From the NCBI GenBank assembly GCA_050249835.1, contig JBFWPT010000003.1:1-64000 (forward strand): DNA of 64,000 bases. Reading direction: 5' to 3'. The stretch is from Miltoncostaea sp050249835. GTDB lineage: Bacteria; Actinomycetota; Thermoleophilia; Miltoncostaeales; Miltoncostaeaceae. Numbering within the stretch: position 1 is the stretch's first letter; the number at the start of each line of letters is the position of its first letter. Shown piece by piece: positions 1 through 9,100 of the stretch. Position numbers and translations under genes: made by a program. The notes beneath the pieces were generated by a model that was given only the letters and a program-made list of their open reading frames with translations, was not told where the DNA came from and searched no databases.

Positions 1-63
1 GCCCTGCTTCGCCCCGACCCCGTCACCGAGCCCGAGGAGCTGCTACTCGAACAGGCCGCGTAG
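1..63 (+). CDS. C-terminal end of an unidentified protein (cut by window start)
   Basis: The first 20 codons read in frame from base 1 to a TAG stop at 61-63. The peptide is acidic and Leu/Glu-rich at its end. The start and nearly all of the gene lie outside the window, so no family can be assigned. The call rests only on an open frame running to a stop with GC-rich third positions. Confidence 0.4.
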   Translation, partial: ALLRPDPVTEPEELLLEQAA

Positions 64-431
64 ATCGACGACGAGGATGACGACGGATCAGCGCGCCGCC
101 TCGTACACCACCTTGACGGACGTGGCCGGACCTCCTAGCGCGCGCTATCTGAGGTCTGTCGCGAGCCCGGCGTCGCTGGGGCGACCGAGGCCTGCTGATC
201 GTGGTTGGGGCTGGTCTTGACCCGCTCCCGTGACCCCGGATATCTAGGGAATCGTGTCGGCATGGAGGGGTTCCGACTCCCGGCCAGCGCCCTCGTGGAG
301 GCTGGCTGGACGGGGTCGGCGAGCCCTAAGGGCCCGCGTGTCAGCGGCGGCCCAATCCCCGCGTCCGGACGGTGGACGGGATGGGGTTCGGTGGGGTATG
401 ACAGCGCGCGGCCGGAGGTTCTCGGCGCACG
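64..431. other. Intergenic, no gene seen
   Basis: No frame on either strand has convincing coding character together with a ribosome-binding site. The long minus-strand frame that crosses this interval is Arg/Pro/Gly/His-rich and antisense to the protease gene. No repeat, tRNA or clear terminator was found. Confidence 0.5.
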
Positions 432-1436
432 GTGAGACCTGCCCCGGGAGATCTCGTGTCCGACGTTCGCATAACCGTCCGGCTGTCGCGGTGGAGGGTG
501 CTGCTGCCTGCGGCGCTGGCTGCGCTGGCCGTCTCCGCAGGCGCCTCGGCTCCGGATGCCGACGCGGCGTTGCTCGGGGGTGAGCGGTGGCCGGGCCGCA
601 CGATTACCTACTACACGGCGCCCCAGCTCGCGGATGTGACGGCGACCGCAGCCTGGGCGTGGCGCCTGTCGGGCGTCGGGGTCCGCTTCGTCCGGGTGAG
701 CAGCCGCAGCCGGGCCGACTTCGTGGTCAGGCGGTACGCGGGCTCGAGGGGTTGCCATGGGCTTTCCACCCTCGGACGCACCCGCGGCGCCTTCGTGTTG
801 CTTGCCTCCGCCACATGCATCAACACGGCCACCCACGAGTTCGGCCACCAGCTCGGCTTGCTGCATTCGGACCGGCGCTGCGCGTTGATGTACAACGGGT
901 CCGGCCCGAACCGCGGCCCGGTGTGTGATCGGGATTTGCTGATGGACCCGAACCAGATCTGCCGTGCGATCAAGGACGACGACATCGCCGGCGCGGTCCG
1001 CCGTTACGGGCGCGCCCACCGGCCGATGCGCGACTGCGCTCCCTGGCCGGCGCCGCAGGTCGCCGACCTGGCGGTGTCGGTGAGGCCCGACGGAGCGGTC
1101 GAGCTGAGTGGCAGGATGACCCGGCCGGCCACCACGACACCGTGGGCGCGGGTCATGTATCGCCTGCGGAGCGGGTTCAATCCGATGGTTGACATCACGG
1201 CCGCCTACGACAGCTGCCCGGCGCCGGGTCGCAGCGGCACCGGAGGACCTTTCACTGCCATCTTCGTGGGCTACGGGGAGCGGTTCCGTTGGCCCGTGCC
1301 GGCCGGGGCCGGGTCGAGCATCTGCTTCACGATCGTGATGCGGGACGCGATCGGCCACACGACCACCACCCAGCACACCTTCCCGGTGACCTGGGCGCCG
1401 CCGGCGACCGAGCCGGAGGGCGACCCCCTCGGATAG
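432..1436 (+). CDS. Secreted metzincin-type zinc metalloprotease
   Basis: A 334-aa protein with a basic N-terminus and hydrophobic segment (about residues 22-45) that looks like a Sec signal peptide. The zinc site HEFGHQLGLLH is at residues 135-145, matching HExxHxxGxxH of metzincins: three His ligands and Glu136 as general base. An ALM tripeptide at 151-153 fits the Met-turn. The first ~180 residues therefore resemble a matrixin-like catalytic domain. The C-terminal ~140 residues look like a beta-rich accessory domain with paired cysteines. The substrate is unknown; an extracellular peptidase role follows from the family. The start (GTG at 432) is uncertain, because another in-frame GTG at 459 would also keep the signal peptide. 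A hairpin about 95 bp after the stop probably ends the transcript. Confidence 0.8.
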   Translation: MRPAPGDLVSDVRITVRLSRWRVLLPAALAALAVSAGASAPDADAALLGGERWPGRTITYYTAPQLADVTATAAWAWRLSGVGVRFVRVSSRSRADFVVRRYAGSRGCHGLSTLGRTRGAFVLLASATCINTATHEFGHQLGLLHSDRRCALMYNGSGPNRGPVCDRDLLMDPNQICRAIKDDDIAGAVRRYGRAHRPMRDCAPWPAPQVADLAVSVRPDGAVELSGRMTRPATTTPWARVMYRLRSGFNPMVDITAAYDSCPAPGRSGTGGPFTAIFVGYGERFRWPVPAGAGSSICFTIVMRDAIGHTTTTQHTFPVTWAPPATEPEGDPLG

Positions 1437-1529
1437 CGCGCCGAGACGACCCGGGTCAGGCCGGTTGGCGCTGTCGTTGAGGGACCAGCTGAGGGCGTTC
1501 CGGGGGCGTTGGGCCTTCTGACCTGATCC

Positions 1530-1564
1530 GGCGGGCGCCCCGCTACCCGGCGAGGGCGCCCGCC
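1530..1564 (+). terminator. GC-rich hairpin downstream of the protease gene
   Basis: GGCGGGCGCCC (1530-1540) pairs perfectly with GGGCGCCCGCC (1554-1564) across a 13-nt loop. It lacks a T-tract, which is common in very GC-rich genomes. The rest of 1437-1784 shows no gene. Confidence 0.5.
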
Positions 1565-1784
1565 TCCGGCTGGTTCGGCCCGCCCACCGGAGGGCCGCAC
1601 GGGCGCGAGTTCGCCCCGGGGCTCCGCCACCGCTTGCCCAGCGGTGGTTCCGGCTGGCGGAGCGGCCGGGACTATGGCCCGCTCAGCCGGGCCGTGTCAA
1701 GGAAACCCTTCGGCTGCCTCGGCCAGCCGCGGCGCGGACGCGGGTTCCTATCCGTTCAGGGGGTGATACCGGGTCGGTGGCCGT

Positions 1785-3614
1785 GTGAGGATCCGCCGGT
1801 CATGTCGGACGCGCCCTGCGCGGAGCCGGGGGAAGGGGTGGCGATGGGGAAAGATCAGGAGTCTGCGCGCCTGCGCGGTCGTCGCGGCGGCTGCCGCATG
1901 CGCGGTGGTCGTCGCGCCGGCGTCGGCGGCGTGGGCGCCGATACCGGTCGCCGACATCAGCCTGCAGGCGACGACCCACATGAGTGTCGCCGCGCAACCG
2001 GACGGCGGGACGCTCGTCCAGTACCACGACAACCCCGCGGGGCTGTCGCAGGTGATGCTTCGCAGGTTCACGGCCGGCGGGGCTGCGGGACCGGCGACCT
2101 TGCTGTCGCCGCTGACACATTCGGCGGTGTCATCGAAGCTGGCCGGCGCCCCGGACGGATCCGCCGCCCTCGCCTGGCAGGAATGCCTCGGGATGACGGT
2201 GACCTGCGCGGTGAGGCTGGTCCGGTTCACCGGCGCCGGCGTCGCCCAGCCTGCCGTGACGGTCGACTCTGACCCGAGCAACTTCCCGAGCTCACCGACG
2301 GTGGCGTTCGGAGCCGGCGGCTCCGGGGCGGTCGCCTGGCGAAACGGCGACTGGGGGGATGTCGAGAGCGACTGGACCCTCCGCCGCATCGACGCGGCCG
2401 GTTCGCTCGGACCGGAGATCGACCTCGGTCCGGGTATCGCGCTGGTCGACCTCGCCGTCGCCCCGGACGGGTCGGCGGCGGCGCTCCTGTCGGAGGACGA
2501 CGGGGACCCGAACAACGGCTCGGATCGATTCTTCGCCCGCCTCGTCGGCGCCGACGGCAACCTCCACGGCACGAAGATCCCGGTCGCAGAGGCGCCAGCT
2601 GGCGGTAGGGCGCACAGCCCGACTCTCGCGTCGGGTGCGTCGGACGACTCGTTCACGTTCCTCACGAGCACGATCCGCTGGCTCGGTGGCGCCCAGGGCA
2701 ACGAAGTGAAGGTCTTCGCGCGTCGTCTCGCCTCCGACGGGACCATCGGCGCGCCGCGGGAGCTGTACAGCAGCACCACCGACGATGGCGTCGACGACGG
2801 TGACGTGATCGTCCGCGCCGACGGGTCGGCGACCTTCATGTGGATGGGCTACGCGGACAACCTCGTCTCGCGCGTCGCGCGTACCCGCGTCATCGCCGCC
2901 GACGGCACCCTCAGCCCGGTAGGAGGCGCTGCCACCGACATGTGGCCGGCGCTCCTGCCCGGACCCGGCGCCGGCCTGGTCGTCCTCAGCCGAGGCGGCC
3001 AGATCATCACCGCTGCGGTCGGTCTCGACGGGTCGTTCAGCGAGACCCCGACCGGGAGCACCACCCCAGGCCTGTCGGCCGAAGGGGATGTGGCGCCCGC
3101 CGCCTTGACGAGCTCCGGGGGAGTGGCCATCGGCTGGACCGCCACCCTCCGGGACGCATCGGACGCGTGGACCGGCTTCCGGATCTACCTCCAGTCCATC
3201 GGCGGCGGGTCCCCGCCACCCGCCCCCGGCGGGCCGGCTCCCGCCGCGCCCGCGCCCGCGGCTCCTGCTCCGCCGCCGTCGGGCCCGGCGGCGACCCGCC
3301 CGGCCTCCGCGGCGAAGAAGCCGGTGGCGCTGCGGCCCGCGTTCACCGTCACCGGTGGCGCGAAGCCGGCCGTCCGGGTCCGCCTGCGGGTGCCGGTCCT
3401 CGCCGGGCGCCGGGTCCTCGTCGAGGTGAGGACCGGCAAGAAGACCCGGGTCGTCGCCCGGATCCTCGTCCCGCGCGGCGGGAAGGTCGACGCCCGCATC
3501 CCCGCCCGCGTCTTCGGCGCAGCCGGCAAGGTGAAGCTGCGCCTGCGCGCGCCAGCCGGCACGGCGACGGCGGCGTCGGTGAGCGCCTACCGGACCGTCA
3601 CCCTCCGACGCTGA
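1785..3614 (+). CDS. Secreted repeat protein with Pro/Ala linker and C-terminal beta domain
   Basis: A 609-aa protein of unrecognised family. The N-terminus is Arg-rich and followed by a hydrophobic Ala/Val stretch ending in an ASA-type cleavage site near residue 47, so export is likely. Residues ~50-470 carry repeated blocks with GGS/DGS turns and AW or AL strands, as in beta-propeller-like folds. A Pro/Ala-rich linker spans about 473-515. A basic, Val/Arg-rich domain of about 95 residues ends the protein. The architecture closely parallels the secreted protein at 35728-37293. GTG at 1785 is the only in-frame start that keeps the export signal. A good ribosome-binding-like GGGGAAGGGG at 1829-1838 serves an ATG in another frame, so a shifted start cannot be excluded. 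A strong hairpin follows the stop. Confidence 0.65.
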   Translation: MRIRRSCRTRPARSRGKGWRWGKIRSLRACAVVAAAAACAVVVAPASAAWAPIPVADISLQATTHMSVAAQPDGGTLVQYHDNPAGLSQVMLRRFTAGGAAGPATLLSPLTHSAVSSKLAGAPDGSAALAWQECLGMTVTCAVRLVRFTGAGVAQPAVTVDSDPSNFPSSPTVAFGAGGSGAVAWRNGDWGDVESDWTLRRIDAAGSLGPEIDLGPGIALVDLAVAPDGSAAALLSEDDGDPNNGSDRFFARLVGADGNLHGTKIPVAEAPAGGRAHSPTLASGASDDSFTFLTSTIRWLGGAQGNEVKVFARRLASDGTIGAPRELYSSTTDDGVDDGDVIVRADGSATFMWMGYADNLVSRVARTRVIAADGTLSPVGGAATDMWPALLPGPGAGLVVLSRGGQIITAAVGLDGSFSETPTGSTTPGLSAEGDVAPAALTSSGGVAIGWTATLRDASDAWTGFRIYLQSIGGGSPPPAPGGPAPAAPAPAAPAPPPSGPAATRPASAAKKPVALRPAFTVTGGAKPAVRVRLRVPVLAGRRVLVEVRTGKKTRVVARILVPRGGKVDARIPARVFGAAGKVKLRLRAPAGTATAASVSAYRTVTLRR

Positions 3615-3621
3615 CGCACGA

Positions 3622-3665
3622 GCCGCCCGCCGGCGCCCTGGGACCCTGGGGCACCGGCGGGCGGC
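3622..3665 (+). terminator. Terminator hairpin after the secreted repeat protein
   Basis: GCCGCCCGCCGG (3622-3633) and CCGGCGGGCGGC (3654-3665) form a perfect 12-bp stem, eight bases after the stop codon. The loop can form a further small CCCTGGG-type hairpin. Confidence 0.6.
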
Positions 3666-3840
3666 CGCGCCACCTCGAGGGACCTCCGGGTGCAGCGGAG
3701 GGTGCGCTACGCCGGGGTTCCGCCCGCAGGCGGTCGGTGATGTCGGTCCCCTCTTGCTTTACGTCGCCGGTCCGTGTGTGAATGCCCGGGATCTGACGGC
3801 GACCCTCTCGCCGTGAGGCCCATCGAACCCGGAGGCCACG

Positions 3841-4224
3841 TTGCCCGCACACACCCGACCCAGACCCGCGCGCGCCCGTACGCGGATGTTCGTCGCCTGT
3901 CTGGCGAGCGTCGGCGTCCTCGGTGGCTTCACCGCATCCCAGGCGTCCGCGTGGCCGTGGAGTCCGACCGTGAAGGTCGTCGGCACCGTCGCCAAGTGCG
4001 GGCCGTCGGCGAGCAGCGGATGGGGCTGGTTCCAGACCAACGGCGAAGGCAACTGGATGACGTGGGGGAGGGGCTCGACCTTCGGCTTCACCCTGCGGAA
4101 GGTCTCCACCTCCGGGTCGATCACGAGGATCAGCTGGGGTGTCGGCCGCTGCCAGGCGACCGTGTTCCGCAACATCACCCGGCCGACCTACGGGGACACT
4201 GTCAACATCGGCTTCCTCGGCTAG
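3841..4224 (+). CDS. Small secreted protein, function unknown
   Basis: A 127-aa protein starting at TTG with GGAGG about 5 bases upstream (CCGGAGGCCACG), which decides the start. Residues 1-37 form an Arg-rich n-region, a hydrophobic core and an ASA cleavage site. The mature ~90 residues are rich in Trp, Gly, Thr and Ser, with two cysteines (CGPS and GRCQ) that could form one disulfide. It looks like a small extracellular beta-sandwich. No family is recognised. It stands alone between two hairpins. Confidence 0.6.
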   Translation: MPAHTRPRPARARTRMFVACLASVGVLGGFTASQASAWPWSPTVKVVGTVAKCGPSASSGWGWFQTNGEGNWMTWGRGSTFGFTLRKVSTSGSITRISWGVGRCQATVFRNITRPTYGDTVNIGFLG

Positions 4225-4296
4225 AGCGACCCACCAGGCGCCCGGGTCCCGCTGACGCGTGAGCATCGGGCGGCCCGTATCGGTGAGGGAGAAGGC

Positions 4297-4324
4297 GCCG
4301 GGGGCTCCGCGTTGGAGCCCCGGC
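4297..4324 (+). terminator. Terminator hairpin
   Basis: GCCGGGGGCTCC (4297-4308) pairs with GGAGCCCCGGC (4314-4324) across a 5-nt loop with one bulged base. It lies 73 bp after the stop of the small secreted protein. The rest of 4225-4542 shows no gene. Confidence 0.5.
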
Positions 4325-4542
4325 CACCTCTCCTCAGATCATTCGCCTGGCAGAGGCCGGGCGATGTCCGAGTAGGAGACCGAACATCCCCTCGGAGTGT
4401 GCAGCGTCACCTGGTTCCGGGCTTCGGTGATCTCGAACGATGTGGACGACCGCACCGGCGTCCGGATGCCGCTCGGGGTGGTGAGACTCTCCACCCCGTC
4501 GGGCACGAGGACGGTCACCACGTACCGCGGTACGTTGCACCC

Positions 4543-4800
4543 GTGCCGGAGTCCGCCGCGAACCACCCCATCCGCATCGCCCAGCTCGGCGACCTCCACG
4601 TCGGCCGGCGGTGTCTGTCGGTACAGGGGCCCGGCGGGGTGAACATGCGCGAAGCCGACCTGGAGCGGGCGCTCGAGCATCTCGCCGAGTTCTTCGGCTG
4701 CCGGCTGGCCCTCGGCCAGGACACCCTCGACGTCGCCGGGGTGCGGCTGCACCTGCTGCCGTACGCCGCCCTCGCCAGCATCGCGCAGGGTGCCCTGCGA
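4543..4800 (+). pseudogene. Remnant of a metallophosphoesterase (SbcD-like DNA repair nuclease family)
   Basis: From a GTG at 4543 the frame starts VPESAANHPIRIAQLGDLHV. The block RIAQLGDLHVGR is the usual first metallophosphoesterase motif (DxH), followed by READLERALEHL as in SbcD-type phosphoesterases. The text then jumps to LDVAGVRLHLLPYAALAS, which in that family belongs well downstream, after the second and third metal motifs. The GNHD-type motif is absent. After about residue 85 the protein character is lost. I read this as an internally deleted, non-functional copy. Family identity is inferred from motifs only. Confidence 0.5.
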
Positions 4801-5008
4801 CCCTCGACAGCGACGGCCTCGTGGGCTCTCGACCGCTCACCTCCCGCGCGTCGGGTTTTCGAGCAGAGATTCGGGTCTCTGGAGGTGTCCCTCGCTGCCT
4901 TCACCGCGGGACCAGCGCCCGCGTTCGCATCACGGAGCTCGGGGGCTTGCTCCCGGCCTTGGAGATCGGCGTGGCCGCCCCGCCCGCAGCGGGCGATTAG
5001 CAGCCGGC

Positions 5009-5413
5009 ATGTCTGAGCTACGGAGCAACAAGGCGGTCGAGGACGCCGCGATCGCCTGGGTGATGGAGCTGGAGCGCAGCGCGGGGCGGGAACCTGTGGA
5101 CACCCGCTACCGCGGCGCCCCCGCGGACATCGAGAGCCCTCCGCTGCTGATTGAGGTCAAGGCGTTCGGAAAGTCGAATCGCGGGTTCGGGTTGTGGCTT
5201 GAGGTCAGACAAGTCGAGGAGGCTCGGCGCAACCCGAGGTTCGCCGTGTACGTGGTCGAGAACGTGCGCCAGGGGGATCCCAATCTGTTCACCCTCAAGG
5301 TGCTGGCTGGCGAACGACTCAGCCGGCTTCTCGAGCGGGCGAAGGAGCGTCGGTACTTCGAAGTGCCGTGGCCAGTCGCCGACTACGACTCAAGCCCAAC
5401 CGGCCTCGGGTGA
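5009..5413 (+). CDS. DUF3883-type protein (restriction-endonuclease-like fold)
   Basis: A 134-aa protein starting at ATG 5009. The order is an N-terminal helix (SNKAVEDAAIAWVMELER), then GAPADIES and LLIEVKAFG, then WLEVRQVEEA and FAVYVVENV. The D...(E)xK arrangement (ADIE ... IEVK) and the following YVVENV strand are typical of DUF3883/NO VEIN C-terminal domains, which share the PD-(D/E)xK nuclease fold and often occur in defence or mobile loci. Catalysis is not shown. It sits about 155 bp before the first tRNA-Thr attachment-like site, that is, at the right end of the leftmost putative element. The ribosome-binding site is weak. Confidence 0.65.
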   Translation: MSELRSNKAVEDAAIAWVMELERSAGREPVDTRYRGAPADIESPPLLIEVKAFGKSNRGFGLWLEVRQVEEARRNPRFAVYVVENVRQGDPNLFTLKVLAGERLSRLLERAKERRYFEVPWPVADYDSSPTGLG

Positions 5414-5568
5414 CTCGCGGCGGGGCGCACCGGAGAGTTTCGCGAGGATGGGACGTGGATGTGGTCGAGCAAGAGGATGGGGGGCAGGGGCGCGCACAGG
5501 CTTTCTGACGCGGAGGCCCGGATCGCTCCCCGGATGGCGGCCGAGACGGGCTCTGCGACATCGCCTCC

Positions 5569-5691
5569 CGGTGGAGGAGACGGTGGAGGAGTAGGCGCCG
5601 GTAGCTGATGATTCGCTTTAGCAGGGACTTCTTGACCACAGCCCGTCGCCTTGTAAGCGGCAAGTCGAGGGTTCGAGTCCCTTCTCCGGCT
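5569..5691 (+). other. Attachment-site scar A: tandem 12-mers plus 3' part of tRNA-Thr(TGT)
   Basis: 5645-5691 carries the tRNA-Thr sequence from the anticodon stem to the discriminator: CCTTGTAAGCGG with TGT anticodon, T-arm GAGGGTTCGAGTCCCTT, acceptor CTCCGGC plus T. The acceptor 5' strand and D-arm are missing, so it is not a working tRNA. Upstream, CGGTGGAGGAGA (5569-5580) and CGGTGGAGGAGT (5581-5592) are adjacent direct repeats, and AGCAGGGA follows at 5620. The same layout occurs at 19349 and 32044. It is best explained as an integrase attachment site with arm-type repeats. Confidence 0.7.
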
Positions 5692-6120
5692 CTGTTGCGC
5701 GGTGCGGTCGCTCACGAATCCTCTCTCCGCGGGGGCCGAGGGGGTCGTCGATCGTCGGCCCGATGCGGGATGTCGCGGTCGACGCCCGCCGTCGAAGGAC
5801 CTCGCTGGCCCGAGCCCCGACGCCCGGGGGCCGCGGTTCGACGCCCTCGCGGATCAGGACGGTGTCCAGGTCGCGTAGGCCCTTCGAATCGCCCGCGTCG
5901 ATGTTGGAGTCGGCGGACAGGTCGAGGCGACGGCCGGGGTGGGGATGGCGGGCGTCCTCCCAAGAGGACCTGGATCCGCCTGGTTGTCGTTCTTGCGCCG
6001 CCGGACGCAGCGGCATCGCACGTCTGGTGAATGCTGCTGCCGGTAGCGGGTGGCACGCGTGCGTCTCGTCTCACCAATGAAACGTTCGAGTGGCTAGGTC
6101 ACGAACGGAGAACCATCCGG
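5692..6120. other. Intergenic, no gene seen
   Basis: Open frames here are Arg/Pro/Ser-rich in all readings. The minus-strand ones begin inside the tRNA remnant, a known source of spurious proteins containing EKGLEPSTCRLQG. No integrase gene or fragment was recognised. Confidence 0.5.
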
Positions 6121-6148
6121 TGCATGCTGTAGAAAGACGTAGCATGCA
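6121..6148. promoter_or_regulatory. Perfect 8-bp inverted repeat, likely operator
   Basis: TGCATGCT (6121-6128) and AGCATGCA (6141-6148) are exact inverted repeats separated by 12 bases, ending 48 bp before the start of the 1255-aa gene. The position suits a repressor or autoregulatory operator. The regulator is unknown. Confidence 0.4.
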
Positions 6149-6196
6149 TGATTCGACTGACATCGAGCGTTACGCGCTGGCGACAAGGCGTGGCCG

Positions 6197-9100
6197 ATGA
6201 CGACCTCTCGCCCACATCTGGCCGATGCAGCAGCCATCGAGCAGTGGGCTGACCGTAACGAAGCGAGGACTGACCTGCCGCGCTTGGTCCGTCAGTGCAT
6301 TCAGCAGACGAACGACCAAGTCGTAGCGCTAGACATGCGCGGTGGCGAAGGCACAGGCGTGCCCGGGTACGATGGGCGGGTCACGGCTATGAAAGCGACA
6401 CCCTTCGTGCCCTCCGGGGACAGCGTCTGGGAGATGGGCGCAGGCTCAGATCCTCTCGATAAGGCGAACAGGGATTACCGGGCACGAACTAACGACCCGC
6501 TCGATGTGGACCGTGCCCAGGCGACGTTCGTGTTTGTCACTCCGCGGCGCTGGGCCGGGAAACTGGAATGGGCGCAGCGGAGGCGCGATGAAGGCATCTG
6601 GGCGAATGTCCTAGCCTTCGATGTAGACGACCTGGAGAACGCGCTCGACCAAGCGCCAGCCACGCATTACTGGTTAAGCGAGAGACTCGGACTACCCGTT
6701 GCAGGCGTGCGCACCATTGAAGCCTGGTGGGATGCCTTTCGGCGGGGCAGCCAGCCTCATCTGACGCCGGCCCTGGTGCTGTCCGGACGGGCGGACCAGG
6801 CCGCCGACCTCCTGCGCGTCCTTGAACAGGACACGAGGCAGACGAACATCTCGGGTGCAAGTCCGGACGATGTGCTTGCTTTCGTAGCCGCTACTTTGAT
6901 GACGGCACCCGAACCAGACGGGTCATCGCTGCTTGCGAAAACCCTTATCGTTCACGATGCGAACGCACTCCGACGCCTCGAAGCGGTGACTGAGCTACTC
7001 ATTGTCGTGCCATTCGACGAGACGCTCCGACGCGAGGCACGGCTGATTCACTCACATCACGTGATACTAGTTCGACCTGACGACGTGCGGGCAGACATCG
7101 CACTTCCTCATGTCGACCCTGAGGCGTTCGCCGCGGGTCTTATCGACTTGGGTGTTCCGAGAGACGCTGCGCTGCCTCTAGCCCGCGCCGCGCGCCGAAG
7201 CATCGTGGCGTTTCAAGCTGAGACGCCGGCGCTGGCAGCAGTTCGGCGGGACTGGTCGCAGAACGTCTCGTCGCGGATCGCTCGCCGTGCCTTGATGCTC
7301 GGCGCCTGGAACGAGAGCCGTTCGGGCGACACCGACGTCGTCGAGACCGTTCTAGGCCAAACGTATCCCGAGGCGCGTGAGGAACTGAGCCGTCTGGCAC
7401 GCGGCGAGGACCCAATCTTTGCATCCGTGGGCGGGACTTGGGGTCTCGTCTCCACTGAAGAGGCTTGGCGCTTCGCCGCCCCTCAGGTGATGCGCGCGGA
7501 CCTTGAGGCAGTGGAGCGGGCGATTCAGGAGGTTTTGGGCGCCGTAGACCCCGCGCTTGAGCTGCCGCCGAAGGACCGGTGGGCCGCGGCCATTCACGGG
7601 CGCATTCGAATCCATTCGTCTGACCTTCGCCGAGGGCTCGCGTCAACGCTTGCAGTATGCGGCGGTCCTAGTGCAACCCAAGCAGTCGCCGGTGTCGGCA
7701 CGCTTGGAGACTGGGCCGCGGGCGTCGTCGCCCACCTCCTTCGGCGCGCGGACGATGACGCCACTGGCGATCTATGGGCCTCGTTGACGGACGTTCTACC
7801 GCTTCTGGCAGAAGCGGCGCCTGCCGTCTTCCTAGAGGCGGTGCAGCTAGGGATGACCGCCAGGAGCGACCCTCTCTTCCTGAAGCTCTTCGCGGACCAA
7901 GAGGGCGATGCGTTCTCGGTGAATAGTCCGCACACCGGGCTGCTCTGGGCGCTTGAAGCTCTGACGTGGTCGCCCGAGTATGCGTCGCAAGCCATCAAGT
8001 CACTGGCGCGCCTTGCGGAAATCGACCCTGGCGGCCGACTCTCGAACCGACCCCTCGCGAGCTTGGTCAACGTCTTCCTTCCTTGGTTTCCGCAGACAGC
8101 CCTCAATGCTGACCGCCGACTGGCAGTCCTTGACATGCTTATTCGCGACCATCCTCAGGTGGCGTGGCAAGTGATGTTGCAGCTACTACCCGATGCCCAT
8201 GGCACCGCGTTCCCGACACACAAGCCGCAGTACCGTCCTTGGCCTAGGGATGACCCGAAGGTTTCGAGAGACGAGTTCTGGACGGTGAGCAGCGAGACTG
8301 CTCGTAGACTTCTTGGCGCAGCGGAATCGGAGGAGGAGCGTTGGCCGGAACTCCTCGCTAAGTTGTCGCATTTCCCGCCACCCGTGCTCGATATGGCGCT
8401 TGAGCGGCTCGACGCGCTTGCCGCGGACGCTGATGGTGACCTTCGCGAGTCGATTTGGAGCGAGCTCGACGAGTTGGTTCGGCGTCACCGGAGCTTCAGC
8501 GAGGCAAAGTGGGCGCTGCCGGAGACGGTGTTGGAGCGCTTGGCGAACACGGCTGCACGCTTCCGCCCTGTCGACCCAGTAGACCGACAGGCTTGGCTTT
8601 TCAACGAACATTTCCCAGATCTCCCGAGTGGCACCAAAGACGTTGCAGCTCGGAGGGCGGAGCTTGAGTCCGTCCGGCGGAAAGCAGTCGAGGATGTCTT
8701 TCAGGCCCAGGACTTAGCCGGCGTGGAGCGTCTCGCCCGCACCGTCAAACTGCCTAACTGCGTCGGCGTCGCGGCGGAGGAGCTACAGTCGCCAGATTTA
8801 GACGCCTTCGCGGTCGCCCACCTGGACGCCGAGGACGTTCACCTCATCGACTTCTCGGTCTCGTACGTACGTACGCGTACGCGGCGGGAACCCGCTTGGT
8901 TCGGGGCCGTTCTGGAGACCACGAAGGGCAGGCCCGTTGCTCAGGCGAGAGCGTTTCTCTGCCAGCCCGCCTCTCCTGAGCTCTGGCTTGAGGTTGCGGC
9001 CGCGGGCCGGGAGACGGAGAAGGCGTACTGGGACGAGTTCGAGCCGTATGGTCGCGGTGATTTCGTCTTCGTCAATGAAGCCGCGGAGCATCTACTCAAG

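Noticed and set aside
135..1376. 413-residue minus-strand open frame
   Set aside because: It is antisense to the metzincin gene, whose zinc motif and signal peptide are clear, and has Arg/Pro/His-rich composition.
5569..5592. CRISPR array or satellite from the tandem 12-mers
   Set aside because: Only two contiguous copies without spacers occur at each site; no repeat-spacer structure was seen anywhere in the window.
5645..5691. A functional tRNA-Thr gene (and at 19426-19472 and 32120-32166)
   Set aside because: The acceptor 5' strand and D-arm are missing and the upstream bases do not pair with CTCCGGC, so no cloverleaf can form.
5618..6016. Minus-strand open frames containing EKGLEPSTCRLQGD-like text at the tRNA fragments (also near 19.45 and 32.15 kb)
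   Set aside because: This peptide is the reverse-complement translation of the tRNA-Thr 3' half, a well-known annotation artefact, and the rest is low-complexity.
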